This document shows, piece after piece, positions 49,178 to 59,063 of a stretch of 64,000 bases of DNA (positions within the stretch are counted from its first letter, which is position 1; each line of letters starts with the position of its first letter). Made by a program: the position numbers and the translations under genes. The stretch is from Gammaproteobacteria bacterium (lineage in GTDB: Bacteria > Pseudomonadota > Gammaproteobacteria > Pseudomonadales > Cellvibrionaceae): NCBI GenBank assembly GCA_004173475.1, contig SEBU01000001.1, positions 1,550,001 through 1,614,000 of the forward strand, read 5' to 3'. The notes beneath the pieces were generated by a model. The model did no database searches and had not been told where the DNA came from. It worked only from the letters and a program-made list of their open reading frames with translations.

Positions 49178-50074
49178 CTACTGCGCTTGTGCCGTGCGCA
49201 CGGCTAATTCGTGGTCGCGAGCGGCTTGCCATTCAAGTGCGCTTTTTAACACCAGCGTTACCAATGCAAGAAGTGCAAGTAATGAAGCGACCGCGAAGGC
49301 AGCGGCGAATTGGTATTCGTTGTATAGAATCTCTATATGCAAAGGCATGGTGTTGGTTTGACCGCGAATTTTCCCGCTCACTACACTCACCGCGCCGAAC
49401 TCACCCATGGCGCGCGCATTACACAAAATAATTCCGTACAACAAACCCCATTTAATTGATGGCAGGGTCACGCGAAAAAACATTTTCCATCCGCTTGCGC
49501 CGAGCGTAATGGCAGCTTCTTCTTGCTCTTTACCCTGTTCTTGCATGAGCGGAATTAATTCGCGCGCAATAAAAGGGAAGGTAATAAATACAGTTGCCAA
49601 TACGATACCCGGCACCGCGAACATAATTCGCACATCGTGATCCATTAACCAATGACCAAATAATCCCTGAGCGCCGAACAGCAACATATAAATCAAACCG
49701 GCAATTACAGGTGACACAGCAAAAGGAAGATCAATTAAAGTGATCGCAAGTTGTTTCCCACGAAATTGAAATTTTGCGATTGCCCAACTCGCAGCTAATC
49801 CAAAAATAACATTCAAAGGTACCGCAATAGCCGCAGCCGTCAATGTTAATTTAATGGCGTGGGCTGCTGCAGGTTCGGTGATAGCAGCGAAGTAAACACC
49901 AGCTCCTTTACTAAAAGCTTCAACAAAAACGACCACCAGCGGCATTATTAAAAATAACGCCAAAAAAATCAGGGCGATGATAATTAAGCTGTAACGAATC
50001 CATCGTGCTTCCGTAGTTGCGCCTTGAACTCGCTTGGCATTGCTACCGTGCAAATTTGAAATTATACCGGCCAT
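49178..50074 (-). CDS. cysW: Sulfate ABC transporter permease CysW
   Basis: ABC permease; [35 protein letters not shown]. Confidence 0.93.
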   Translation of the reverse strand: MAGIISNLHGSNAKRVQGATTEARWIRYSLIIIALIFLALFLIMPLVVVFVEAFSKGAGVYFAAITEPAAAHAIKLTLTAAAIAVPLNVIFGLAASWAIAKFQFRGKQLAITLIDLPFAVSPVIAGLIYMLLFGAQGLFGHWLMDHDVRIMFAVPGIVLATVFITFPFIARELIPLMQEQGKEQEEAAITLGASGWKMFFRVTLPSIKWGLLYGIILCNARAMGEFGAVSVVSGKIRGQTNTMPLHIEILYNEYQFAAAFAVASLLALLALVTLVLKSALEWQAARDHELAVRTAQAQ

Positions 50075-50075
50075 A

Positions 50076-50957
50076 TCAACCTCCTGTTCTCTTATGGCTC
50101 CAGTGCTGGAGCAAATTAATAAGCAGTAACAATATAAATGAGAACAACAACATCACCGTACCCAATGCTGCTGCACCGGCGTAATCGAATTGTTCAAGTT
50201 TGGTCATTATTAATAAAGGAGTGATTTCAGTTTTGTAGGGCATATTGCCGCTGATAAAAACAACCGATCCGTATTCACCAATGGCACGCGCAAATGAAAG
50301 TGCAAAACCGGTGAGCAATGAAGGCAACAACGCAGGGAAAATAATATGAGAAAATGTTTGCCAGCGATTCGCACCTAGACTGGCGGCGGCTTCTTCAACT
50401 TCTGTTTCAAGATCAGCAAGCACTGGCTGTACCGTTCGCACCACAAATGGCAATCCAATAAATGTTAATGCGATAGTGACACCAATCCAGGTGTAAGCAA
50501 TTTTAATATCTAATAATGCAAACCACTGACCTACCCAACCATTAGGGGCGTAGATAGCAGTAAGTGCGATACCAGCAACAGCTGTAGGCAATGCAAAAGG
50601 CAAATCCACTACGGCATCTACAATTCGTTTGCCGGGGAATGAATAACGAACCAGCACCCACGCAACAATTAAACCGAAAAATAAATTTATGGTTGCAGCA
50701 ATTAACGATGTACCAAAGGTTAAACGATAGCTTGCCAAGGCCCGTCGATTTGTAACAACATCCCATAATTGATCGAGAGGTAATTCAAAACTTTTTATCA
50801 CCAACATGGCCAGTGGAATAAACACGAGAAGGCTCGCATACAAAGTTGCAAAACCTAGCGATAAACCAAAACCGGGCAGAACAGATTTTTGTACCCAGCG
50901 CTTTTTATTAGGAACCGCGTGTGACGCTAGTGGTTCGCTCAAGGTTGAAACACTCAT
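50076..50957 (-). CDS. cysT: Sulfate ABC transporter permease CysT/CysU
   Basis: [37 protein letters not shown]; start at ATG 50957. Confidence 0.93.
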   Translation of the reverse strand: MSVSTLSEPLASHAVPNKKRWVQKSVLPGFGLSLGFATLYASLLVFIPLAMLVIKSFELPLDQLWDVVTNRRALASYRLTFGTSLIAATINLFFGLIVAWVLVRYSFPGKRIVDAVVDLPFALPTAVAGIALTAIYAPNGWVGQWFALLDIKIAYTWIGVTIALTFIGLPFVVRTVQPVLADLETEVEEAAASLGANRWQTFSHIIFPALLPSLLTGFALSFARAIGEYGSVVFISGNMPYKTEITPLLIMTKLEQFDYAGAAALGTVMLLFSFILLLLINLLQHWSHKRTGG

Positions 50958-51097
50958 TCGAAAAATCTCGTCAGTACCTGTGGTCAGGTAACTTGGATAA
51001 ATACGCCTTTGACACAAGAATGCCAGCAGCTGTACAACTACTGGCAAATGTTACGCAGGCGCTCATACTAATTTATTTCGCCAAATTTTAGCGGCCA

Positions 51098-52090
51098 TCA
51101 TTGGTAGATCTTGTCAAAAATTCCTCCATCGCCGAAATGTTCTGGTTGCGCCTTTTTCCAACCACCAAAATTTTCAATTGTCGCCAGTTCAATATTTGGG
51201 AAGATTTTAACGTTTGCAGCCAATATTTCCTTATCTCGGGGACGGTAGAAATTTTTGGCAATAATAGTTTGACCTTCTTTGGTGTAAAGATATTTCAAGT
51301 ATTCTTCTGCAACTGCACGAGTGCCATGTGCATCAGCATATTTATCGACAAGTGTTATAGATGCTTCTGCCAAAATGGATAATGACGGTACTACGATTTC
51401 AACTTTGTCCGAGCCTAGCTCATTTACGGCCAAATAAGCTTCGTTTTCCCACGTCAACAAAACATCACCAATTTGTCGCTGTACGAAAGTGGTGGTTGAT
51501 CCACGCGCTCCCGAATCCAACACGGGAACATTTTTATAAAGCTTCTTCACAAAATCTTGTGCAGCTTCATCAGAGCCTAATTTCTTTTTAGCAAAAGCCC
51601 ATGCTGCTAAATAATTCCAACGTGCTCCGCCGGATGTTTTTGGATTAGGTGTAATAACTTCTACGTTCTTTTTAATCAGGTCATCCCAATCTTTAATTTT
51701 CTTTGGATTGCCTTTCCGCACTAAAAATACAATGGTCGAGGTATAGGGCGCACTACTATCTGGTAAACGCGTTTGCCAATTTTCCGGTATTAACTTTCCG
51801 AATTTGTACAACGGGTCAATGTCGCCAGCAAGTGCAAAGGTAACTACATCCGCTTGCAAGCCATCGATCACAGCACGCGACTGTGCACCAGAACCGCCAT
51901 GTGATTGCTCAACACTGACTTTGTCACCGGTTTTTGCTAACCAATATTTTGCAAATGAAGTATTGAATTCTCGATAAAGTTCACGTGTCGGATCGTAGGA
52001 TACGTTTAAGAGTTTTACATCTTTCGCAAAAGTTACCGAAGACAACAACGAGACACCTGCGATGAGCACTAATTTTTTGATTACATTCAT
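51098..52090 (-). CDS. sbp: Sulfate ABC transporter substrate-binding protein
   Basis: [58 protein letters not shown]. Confidence 0.94.
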   Translation of the reverse strand: MNVIKKLVLIAGVSLLSSVTFAKDVKLLNVSYDPTRELYREFNTSFAKYWLAKTGDKVSVEQSHGGSGAQSRAVIDGLQADVVTFALAGDIDPLYKFGKLIPENWQTRLPDSSAPYTSTIVFLVRKGNPKKIKDWDDLIKKNVEVITPNPKTSGGARWNYLAAWAFAKKKLGSDEAAQDFVKKLYKNVPVLDSGARGSTTTFVQRQIGDVLLTWENEAYLAVNELGSDKVEIVVPSLSILAEASITLVDKYADAHGTRAVAEEYLKYLYTKEGQTIIAKNFYRPRDKEILAANVKIFPNIELATIENFGGWKKAQPEHFGDGGIFDKIYQ

Positions 52091-52190
52091 TCTGTATGCC
52101 CTGGCATGTAGTTCAATGGAATATGGTCGGTGAGCTATTAGTAAGGCAATCGGCCATCTTTGCCTTATTACTTAAATTTAATGGCAAAAG

Positions 52191-52367
52191 TTATTTATAA
52201 TTTTCGCTTTTTCCCCAGCGCTTTTTTTCGCGTTTTTCCAACTGAACAACCTGACCATTATGAATTTGGATTTCCAACGAGCCGTATTGGATATTCGCAA
52301 GCTGGCGTTTTATCTCTGCGAGCACATCATCTTCAATGCTGAAATGTTCTTTATGAATATTTGCCAT
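52191..52367 (-). CDS. OscA/YezD-like DUF2292 small protein (58 aa), absent from supplied ORF track
   Basis: Manual translation: MANIHKEHFSIEDDVLAEIKRQLANIQYGSLEIQIHNGQVVQLEKREKKRWGKSENYK; upstream of sbp-cysTWA. Confidence 0.82.
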   Translation of the reverse strand: MANIHKEHFSIEDDVLAEIKRQLANIQYGSLEIQIHNGQVVQLEKREKKRWGKSENYK

Positions 52368-52618
52368 GATTCAGTTCCAGACAATCTGTTTAGCGTTAAT
52401 GATGATGGCTATGCTAGGTTGGCTAGCGACGGGGGCCATAGTAATGAGAGATATTTGAAACTAAAAATACCGTTTCTTTATTAGCTTATAACTTTCATAA
52501 TTTAGGTGCCTTGGGAGAAACTGCCGAGTGATAAAGGAATAAGCTCATAAAAAACGATTATTTTTCACACGGGGAAAATGCCACTAAGCTGACTTCAACA
52601 ATTTATGGAGTCACCAAT

Positions 52619-53272
52619 ATGCCTTCTGCCAAGAATATTTATTCATCCCAACAGACTGTAAATAACCCTAACAGTGAAAATAGCGATCGTTTTTATTTAC
52701 CCAAGGCTGTAGAAAATTTGCCCGTTGTTATAGTCCCTGGCTTGCGCAACAGCGATGAACGTCATTGGCAAAGCCTGTGGCAAGCACGCCTGCCTGGCAG
52801 TCAACGTATTCATGTTGAAGATTGGGATACACCGAATCTAGCAGCCTGGCGTGCTGGAATTATTGAGGTGTTAGAAAATCTGAAGTCACCTGCGGTCTTG
52901 ATTGCTCACAGCTTCGGAACTCTTGCCAGTGCATCTATAGCCGCAGAATTTCCTGATAAAATTGCCGCTTTATTTTTGGTAGCGCCGGCTGACCCTGATA
53001 AATTCGGCATCGCGGAGCAGCTACCGCAGGATTTTCTACCGGTAAGCACGAAGGTCGTTGCAAGTAGCGACGATCCCTGGATGACCGAACACAAAGCGGC
53101 GTATTGGTCATTGTTGTGGGGGGCTGATTATTTGCGGTTAAAAAATGTTGGCCATATCAATAGCCAATCGAATCTAGGAGTTTGGTCCGAGGGTGTTCAT
53201 TTATTGCACCAACTTATACGTAAAGCTAAACAAGTTTCTTTTAAAACTGCCACTAAAACAATTGCGGCCTGA
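52619..53272 (+). CDS. RBBP9/YdeN-family alpha/beta hydrolase
   Basis: VIVPGLRNSDERHWQSLWQ...VEDWDTPNLAAW, LIAHSFGTLAS, VGHINSQSNLGVW. Confidence 0.9.
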   Translation: MPSAKNIYSSQQTVNNPNSENSDRFYLPKAVENLPVVIVPGLRNSDERHWQSLWQARLPGSQRIHVEDWDTPNLAAWRAGIIEVLENLKSPAVLIAHSFGTLASASIAAEFPDKIAALFLVAPADPDKFGIAEQLPQDFLPVSTKVVASSDDPWMTEHKAAYWSLLWGADYLRLKNVGHINSQSNLGVWSEGVHLLHQLIRKAKQVSFKTATKTIAA

Positions 53273-53290
53273 TTATCAGGCCGACTTTTT
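53265..53290 (+). terminator. Rho-independent terminator overlapping stop codon
   Basis: CGGCCTGAT-t-ATCAGGCCG followed by ACTTTTT; stop TGA at 53270-53272 lies in stem. Confidence 0.75.
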
Positions 53291-53333
53291 CTGCTCAATT
53301 CTGGTTAATTCTTCGCTTACATTAATTTTTTGG

Positions 53334-53807
53334 TTAAAGCCCTAATTCACTTAATCCGGGATGGGCCGCAGGCCGAGCGCCTTGCGGCCAACGAAATTTT
53401 CGATCAGCCTCATTAATCGCCAAATCATTAATACTCGCATAACGTTTCTGCATTAAGCCATGCTCGTTAAACTCCCAGTTTTCATTGCCGTATGAGCGAC
53501 ACCATTCACCTTGCTCGTTATGCCATTCATACGCAAACCGCACGGCTATTCGGTTGTTTTCAAAAGCCCATAACTCTTTAATGAGTCGATATTCATGTTC
53601 CCTGGCCCACTTTTTCGTAAGGAACAGAACAATCTGATCGCGGCCCGTTAAAAACTCATTACGATTTCGCCATCGACTATCAGCGGTATAAGCCAGAGAA
53701 ACTTTATGTGGATCGCGATTATTCCAGCCGTCTTCAGCAGCACGTACTTTTTGAATGGCGGTCTCGCGAGTGAAGGGCGGAAATGGCGGGCGGGATTCGG
53801 TAGACAT
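53334..53807 (-). CDS. DUF1348 / NTF2-like protein
   Basis: [46 protein letters not shown]. Confidence 0.88.
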   Translation of the reverse strand: MSTESRPPFPPFTRETAIQKVRAAEDGWNNRDPHKVSLAYTADSRWRNRNEFLTGRDQIVLFLTKKWAREHEYRLIKELWAFENNRIAVRFAYEWHNEQGEWCRSYGNENWEFNEHGLMQKRYASINDLAINEADRKFRWPQGARPAAHPGLSELGL

Positions 53808-53843
53808 TGTTTTCTCCAGCATGACGCTTCGTAGGTTAGAAAA

Positions 53844-54461
53844 TTAAAACTGGGTGTTTTTCAACAGGATGCCGGGCATTGCAACGAAGCCAGGTAAGGC
53901 TTCTATTCTTTTCAGCCAATTTTCGATATGATTAAATGGCTCGAGATCCACTTTGCCTTCATTGGCTAAGGCGATGTAAGGGTAGACCGCAATATCCGCA
54001 ATAGTCATGTCGGTAGTAGCTAACCATTCGTGATGGGCTAAGCGCGCATTTAAAATCCTTAGGAGGTTTTCCGTTACCGAGGTTGCAACCTCAAGATCAA
54101 TTTTTCGCCCAAACTTATAATGCAATCGTAAATCATTGGGCCCGCGCGCAACTTCGTTTGCTGCCGTTGAAAGCCAGGCAACAACCTCTGCTGCCTGTGC
54201 CGGACTATCCGGGAATAAACTCTGATTACCATAGGCACGCGCCAGATACACCAATATGGCTTGGCTATCACGTATGACCACCTCGCCATCCTTCAGTACG
54301 GGCACGAGACCAAAAGGATTTATGGCAAGGTACGCCGCAGATTTTTGTTCGCGTTCAGCACCCTTAAGTAAATGACTCGTGTAGGGCAAGCCTAATAGTG
54401 AAAGTAGTAATCTGACTTTGTGACAATTACCGGAAAGTTCAAATTCATAAAGTTCGATCAT
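53844..54461 (-). CDS. Glutathione S-transferase family protein
   Basis: GNCHKVRLLLSLLGLPY, NPFGLVPVLKDGEVVIRDSQAILVYLARAYG. Confidence 0.9.
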   Translation of the reverse strand: MIELYEFELSGNCHKVRLLLSLLGLPYTSHLLKGAEREQKSAAYLAINPFGLVPVLKDGEVVIRDSQAILVYLARAYGNQSLFPDSPAQAAEVVAWLSTAANEVARGPNDLRLHYKFGRKIDLEVATSVTENLLRILNARLAHHEWLATTDMTIADIAVYPYIALANEGKVDLEPFNHIENWLKRIEALPGFVAMPGILLKNTQF

Positions 54462-54483
54462 GTTGGATTCCTTATTATTGAGC

Positions 54484-55092
54484 TTAAGGCTGGTAGCTTG
54501 CGAGTAAGCGCTTCAACTCAGTAATTTCCTGCAGGAGTGGTGCAACGGCCTGCTTCACTTGGTCTTCGGTAAATCGTTGGGTAATGTGTTGCGGGCAATT
54601 CCACTCCAGAGCGTCCACATGCACGACTACTCCGCGCTCTACTTTTGCGGCGTATTCATTGTCTTGCAGTTTTTCTAACAGTTCGGGATTGTCATAACCG
54701 TGAACAATCTGCGCATGCCCCCAAATTTTTAACCGCCGACGATTTAGGTAGTCCATCAGAATTAAACTAACGCGTTGATCACTACCTATATTACCGACGC
54801 TGATGTACTGCATGTTTCCGCGATAGTCCGCGTAGCCAAAGGTACGCTCATCTAAAATCTTTAAGAACCCGGGTGGCCCGCCGCGATGTTGCACATAGGG
54901 CCAGCCATTTTCGCCCACCGTCGCTTGATAGAAACTATCCCGGGTTTGAATAAATTGAATCTCTTTTTCACCAAGGCTATTACGTGGATCTTCAGCATTT
55001 TCAAAAAACCCGTTTTGCTCGCGGCTACCATAACGGGCCTGGGCCGCTTTAACGCTGTCGGTAAATGTGATGTCTGCAAATGCGCGCGCCAT
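54484..55092 (-). CDS. PPOX-class (pyridoxamine 5'-phosphate oxidase-like) flavin-binding protein
   Basis: DSFYQATVGENGWPYVQHRGGPPGFLKILDERTFGYADYRGNMQYISVGNI. Confidence 0.88.
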   Translation of the reverse strand: MARAFADITFTDSVKAAQARYGSREQNGFFENAEDPRNSLGEKEIQFIQTRDSFYQATVGENGWPYVQHRGGPPGFLKILDERTFGYADYRGNMQYISVGNIGSDQRVSLILMDYLNRRRLKIWGHAQIVHGYDNPELLEKLQDNEYAAKVERGVVVHVDALEWNCPQHITQRFTEDQVKQAVAPLLQEITELKRLLASYQP

Positions 55093-55208
55093 TATTTAAT
55101 CCTCATTGCAGAAATTCTGCCTCAATCCCCACAAGTGATATTGCCAATTGCTACAGAACTAAAGAATACTCGCCAAAAGCAATTTATTATTTCCAAAACA
55201 GGAATAAT

Positions 55209-56099
55209 GTGGACAGATTTAGCGAACTACAAATTTTTGCCGCCGTTGTCGAAAACGAGAGTTTTTCTGCAGGCGCAAGGAAACTCGGAATTTCTTCCCC
55301 GGTTGCTACACGAGCAATAGCAGATCTGGAATCTCGCCTGGGTATTAAGTTATTAAATCGCACAACGCGTTATGTGCGCGTAACCGATGCGGGTAAACGT
55401 TACTTTGAAGACACAAAACGGCTACTGAGCGATCTTGCCGATGCCGATGAAGCGGCGACCGGCATCAATGGTGAACCGAGTGGTCAGCTAGCCATTACAG
55501 CTCCCGTGCTTTTTGGAAAAATGTTTGTGCTGCCCGGCATAGTGGATTATTTAAAACGCTACCCGAAAATGGATGTGAGCGCGTTATTTCTAGATCGTGT
55601 GGTTAATCTTTTGGAAGAAGGTTTGGATGTAGGTATTCGCATTGGTGAACTAGCTGATTCCAGCATGCACGCACTGCGCGTAGGAACTGTACGGCGTGTT
55701 GTGTGCGCAGCGCCGGAGTACATCGCCTTGCATGGAGCACCGCAAACGCCGAATGATTTACTGCACCATACGATTATCACTGCTAATGGCCTGAACCATT
55801 CCAGTGAATGGAAATTTTCCAATCTAAGTATTCGAGTGCGACCGCGTTTAAGTTTTTCAACTAACGACGCCGCGATTGAAGCTGCGCTTTCGGGTTTCGG
55901 AATAACGAGACTTCTCTCCTATCAATTAGCACCCTATCTTGCAGATGGCCGCCTCAAACCTTTACTAATAGATGCGGACAACCGGGAGCTTCCGATTCAC
56001 ATTATTTATCGCGAAGGGCGTTATGCCTCCGCAAAAATTCGTAACTTTGTGGATTTGATGGCTGAGCGATTACGGAATGATCAAGCATTACAGCTGTGA
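55209..56099 (+). CDS. LysR-family transcriptional regulator
   Basis: LQIFAAVVENESFSAGARKLGISSPVATRAIADLESRLGIKLLNRTTR; GTG start at 55209, divergent from the PPOX gene. Confidence 0.92.
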   Translation: MDRFSELQIFAAVVENESFSAGARKLGISSPVATRAIADLESRLGIKLLNRTTRYVRVTDAGKRYFEDTKRLLSDLADADEAATGINGEPSGQLAITAPVLFGKMFVLPGIVDYLKRYPKMDVSALFLDRVVNLLEEGLDVGIRIGELADSSMHALRVGTVRRVVCAAPEYIALHGAPQTPNDLLHHTIITANGLNHSSEWKFSNLSIRVRPRLSFSTNDAAIEAALSGFGITRLLSYQLAPYLADGRLKPLLIDADNRELPIHIIYREGRYASAKIRNFVDLMAERLRNDQALQL

Positions 56100-56143
56100 T
56101 CAAAAAAATTTAAGATAACGCATTTAATTCTGCGGTAACTTCC

Positions 56144-56560
56144 TTAGTTCTCTGGAAACTCGTTTAGCTGCCAATACAAACTCAGTAAATTGACCAATTC
56201 TTTAACATCCTTTTTAAGAAAGTAGCCCGCTACATTCAGCTGATAACTCGTAGTCTTATCTTCATCCCGTGGTGATGTAGTCAGCACAAAAACGATCGTA
56301 TCTCTTAAGGTTTCATCAGCGCGTAATTCGCGCAACATTTCGATGCCGTTCATCATTGGCATATTGATATCGAGAAGTACAATGAAAGGCTTTGGTACCT
56401 TGGCCTTAGTATTTTCGCCGCGCATTATGTCCAATGCTTCTATACCGTTAGCAGCGTAATAAACCGGGTTTTTAATGTCGCGTTTTGCGAAGAGTCGCTT
56501 GAGTGCTTCTACATCAATTTCATCATCTTCCACGACCAATATATTTACAACGTCACGCAT
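56144..56560 (-). CDS. CheY-like single-domain response regulator
   Basis: NILVVEDDEIDVEALKRLF, PFIVLLDINMPMMNGIEMLRELR, VLTTSPRDED; GGAG before ATG 56560. Confidence 0.92.
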   Translation of the reverse strand: MRDVVNILVVEDDEIDVEALKRLFAKRDIKNPVYYAANGIEALDIMRGENTKAKVPKPFIVLLDINMPMMNGIEMLRELRADETLRDTIVFVLTTSPRDEDKTTSYQLNVAGYFLKKDVKELVNLLSLYWQLNEFPEN

Positions 56561-56603
56561 ATCTTCTCCGAGCATTAACATAGTGCCCCCTATTTTTGTC
56601 AAA

Positions 56604-58484
56604 TTATTTGGGCCAGGTAAAACGAAACAACGCCCCCGCTCCAACGGCGGACTCAAGGGAAATTGTGCCTCCATTGGCAATAATAATTTTTCTAACCATT
56701 GCCAGCCCCATACCTCTTCCTTTACTTCTGTCGCGAGGCTGCAGGGTTTGAAACATTTGAAATATCTTTTGATGAAACTGCGGGTCTATACCGGCGCCAT
56801 CATCCTGTACAGAAAATATAAATTCAGTGGAATTTTCAACCGCATCAACATGAACCGTTCCCTGATTTTTATCGTGGTGTTTGACCGCATTATTAATCAA
56901 ATTATACAAGACTTGCTGCAAAGGTAATTTTTGAACCTGCAGCTGCGCTAAAGTGTCTCCTGTAATAATAGTAAATCCTGGCGGTAAATCTATTAGACCA
57001 ACAATTTCTGTGATGAGATCTTTACCACTGACCTTATTGTTGGCGTGTGAATCTATTTTTGCATCAACACGGGCATATTCCAGGGTATCGTCCAACATCT
57101 TGTCCATTAAACGTATGCGTTTGCGTAACTCATCCAAATGTATTTTGCTTGCTGCGGGCAATATAGCTTCGAGATCTTCTTCCAACCATTGCGAAATATT
57201 ATCCACAGCTCTTAAGGGTGACTTTAAATCGTGGGCAGCTAGAAAAGCAAAACGTTCCAATTCTTCATTGGATTCCTTCATTTTTTGCGCATTATGTTGA
57301 AAGACTCGAAGAACGTGTAACAACTTACCAATTTCTTCGTGTTGATAGCGTATCGTGGGAATTTCAAAAATATTTTCATGCGTCGCCTTATACAGCGCAT
57401 CTACCATGGAATTCACCGGACGCGCCACCCGGTAAGCGATAATAAACCATGAGTAAAAACTGATTCCGAATGCACACAGAAATATTAAACCGCTAAGCAT
57501 AATTTCACGTTTCGCATCTATTTCGATTTTATCGGCCCGGTGTTGTATCTCGCTGAGAATTTCATTTTGTAGCACCAATAATGAATCCACCGCTTGAGCT
57601 GACATACCGAGCCACAATGTAGAACTGATGGGATAAGACGCTTGCGCACCAACCGGATTGTTACCATAGAATAATTCACTCACTTGGTCGAACGTAAAAA
57701 AATACTGGGTACTAGCCTCCTCCATTAAAGGAAATAGTTGTTCCGCAAGTTCTTCATTGAGCGCAAATTTCCGTAAGATGGCCCAACCGTATTCAATACG
57801 CGCGCGCAAGAAAGATAGGAGTTCACGTTGTCGTTGTGTTGGATATTTAGTTTCGGCCAGCATTTGGCCGATGATTGCGTATTCCTCGCCGGAATATTCC
57901 GCCAAGTCCCACACAAAATATTCAAAAATCATATGCTGGCTAATAGTGGCATCTATTCCCTGAAATGAACGCGAATAAATTAAAATAAAATCTTGGATCT
58001 CCGCAATCAGCGCTGTATTTTCTTCAAAAAATTTATTAGTGACATCGGGGTTTCGAGAGGCTAAAGGCAAATTTAATTCGACATCAATTTGAGCGCGACG
58101 TTTGAGCAAAACATTGTATTTGTGTTTGAGTTGATTGAGCGAGCCGTTTGCTTTGGCGTCGCCCTGATCAGATAAACCAGTAAATGCTGTTGCTAAAGCA
58201 GAGTCCACCGCTTTGCGGTTATTTAACAGATCCTGATACAAAGGTTCTGCCACGTCAGGATTTGAGTACATAATGGATAGCGTGGATGCACGCGCTTGCG
58301 ATAAATTTTTATTCGCTGCATAAAGTGCATTAATAACGCTGATTCCCTGTTTCAAGCGTTCTGCTTGCTCATAATGCTCCAATGACTTATAAACGCGATT
58401 CCCGACCAAAACCGCAATCAGTAAAGTCAACGTACCGACCATGATTAATAAGGTCATGCGAATAGAGAGTTGCGATTTTTTCAT
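56604..58484 (-). CDS. Membrane sensor histidine kinase
   Basis: LAAHDLKSPLRAVDNISQWLEEDL (H-box), LINNAVKHHDKNQG, DDGAGIDPQFHQKIFQMFQTLQ, GRGMGLAMVRKII; two TM helices. Confidence 0.93.
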   Translation of the reverse strand: MKKSQLSIRMTLLIMVGTLTLLIAVLVGNRVYKSLEHYEQAERLKQGISVINALYAANKNLSQARASTLSIMYSNPDVAEPLYQDLLNNRKAVDSALATAFTGLSDQGDAKANGSLNQLKHKYNVLLKRRAQIDVELNLPLASRNPDVTNKFFEENTALIAEIQDFILIYSRSFQGIDATISQHMIFEYFVWDLAEYSGEEYAIIGQMLAETKYPTQRQRELLSFLRARIEYGWAILRKFALNEELAEQLFPLMEEASTQYFFTFDQVSELFYGNNPVGAQASYPISSTLWLGMSAQAVDSLLVLQNEILSEIQHRADKIEIDAKREIMLSGLIFLCAFGISFYSWFIIAYRVARPVNSMVDALYKATHENIFEIPTIRYQHEEIGKLLHVLRVFQHNAQKMKESNEELERFAFLAAHDLKSPLRAVDNISQWLEEDLEAILPAASKIHLDELRKRIRLMDKMLDDTLEYARVDAKIDSHANNKVSGKDLITEIVGLIDLPPGFTIITGDTLAQLQVQKLPLQQVLYNLINNAVKHHDKNQGTVHVDAVENSTEFIFSVQDDGAGIDPQFHQKIFQMFQTLQPRDRSKGRGMGLAMVRKIIIANGGTISLESAVGAGALFRFTWPK

Positions 58485-59062
58485 TGCGCACCTCCCTTGG
58501 ATATTATTTTTGCGAGCTTTAGCATCCGTGCATCAATAACAAGTTTTGAATTATCGACGGCATCCTTGTTAATTTTTAACTCAATTTTTTCTTCCTGACG
58601 TGCTAGCTCAATCATTCCGCCAAGTTCGGCAAATTTTTCTATATCACTAAGAGTCAGGATGCATCTCCCTTGCACGAATTCGAGCAACTTTGGTAATTGA
58701 TCGCGCTGACTATGATGAACAATAATTGCATTGCAACTTGCCGTTTCGGGGATACTGGTTACCGAAATAATAGAAATAATGGCTTGTTGCGCGGTTCGCC
58801 CTTGTAACGGCGCTAAATAACCGTCGAAGGGATCATCTCCAAACAAACAAATTGTTAATGTTGTGGAATTGTACGTATTTTTAATTTGATTGGGTGGGGT
58901 TAGGGGCGTCTTTGGCCACGCAGTGTACTTGATTAAGTTATAAACCAAACCAGCCTTAATTTTTTGCTCTTGTAATGCCACGGGTGTTTCAGACACAACA
59001 CTCGGTGCGAAGCTAAGAGTTGCGAGAATAAATAAAAATTTTATTAGTAAATCCTTAACCAC
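58481..59062 (-). CDS. YfiR-family periplasmic protein
   Basis: QEQKIKAGLVYNLIKYTAWP, CLFGDDPFDGYLAPLQGRTAQ, GRCILTLSDIEKFAELGGMIEL. Confidence 0.88.
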   Translation of the reverse strand: MVKDLLIKFLFILATLSFAPSVVSETPVALQEQKIKAGLVYNLIKYTAWPKTPLTPPNQIKNTYNSTTLTICLFGDDPFDGYLAPLQGRTAQQAIISIISVTSIPETASCNAIIVHHSQRDQLPKLLEFVQGRCILTLSDIEKFAELGGMIELARQEEKIELKINKDAVDNSKLVIDARMLKLAKIISKGGAQ

Positions 59063-59063
59063 A

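Noticed and set aside
48972-49431. Plus-strand ORFs (129 aa and 100 aa) over the cysA-cysW gap
   Set aside because: They run through the inverted-repeat element and antisense to cysW; low-complexity translations with no family resemblance, so repeat-derived or spurious.
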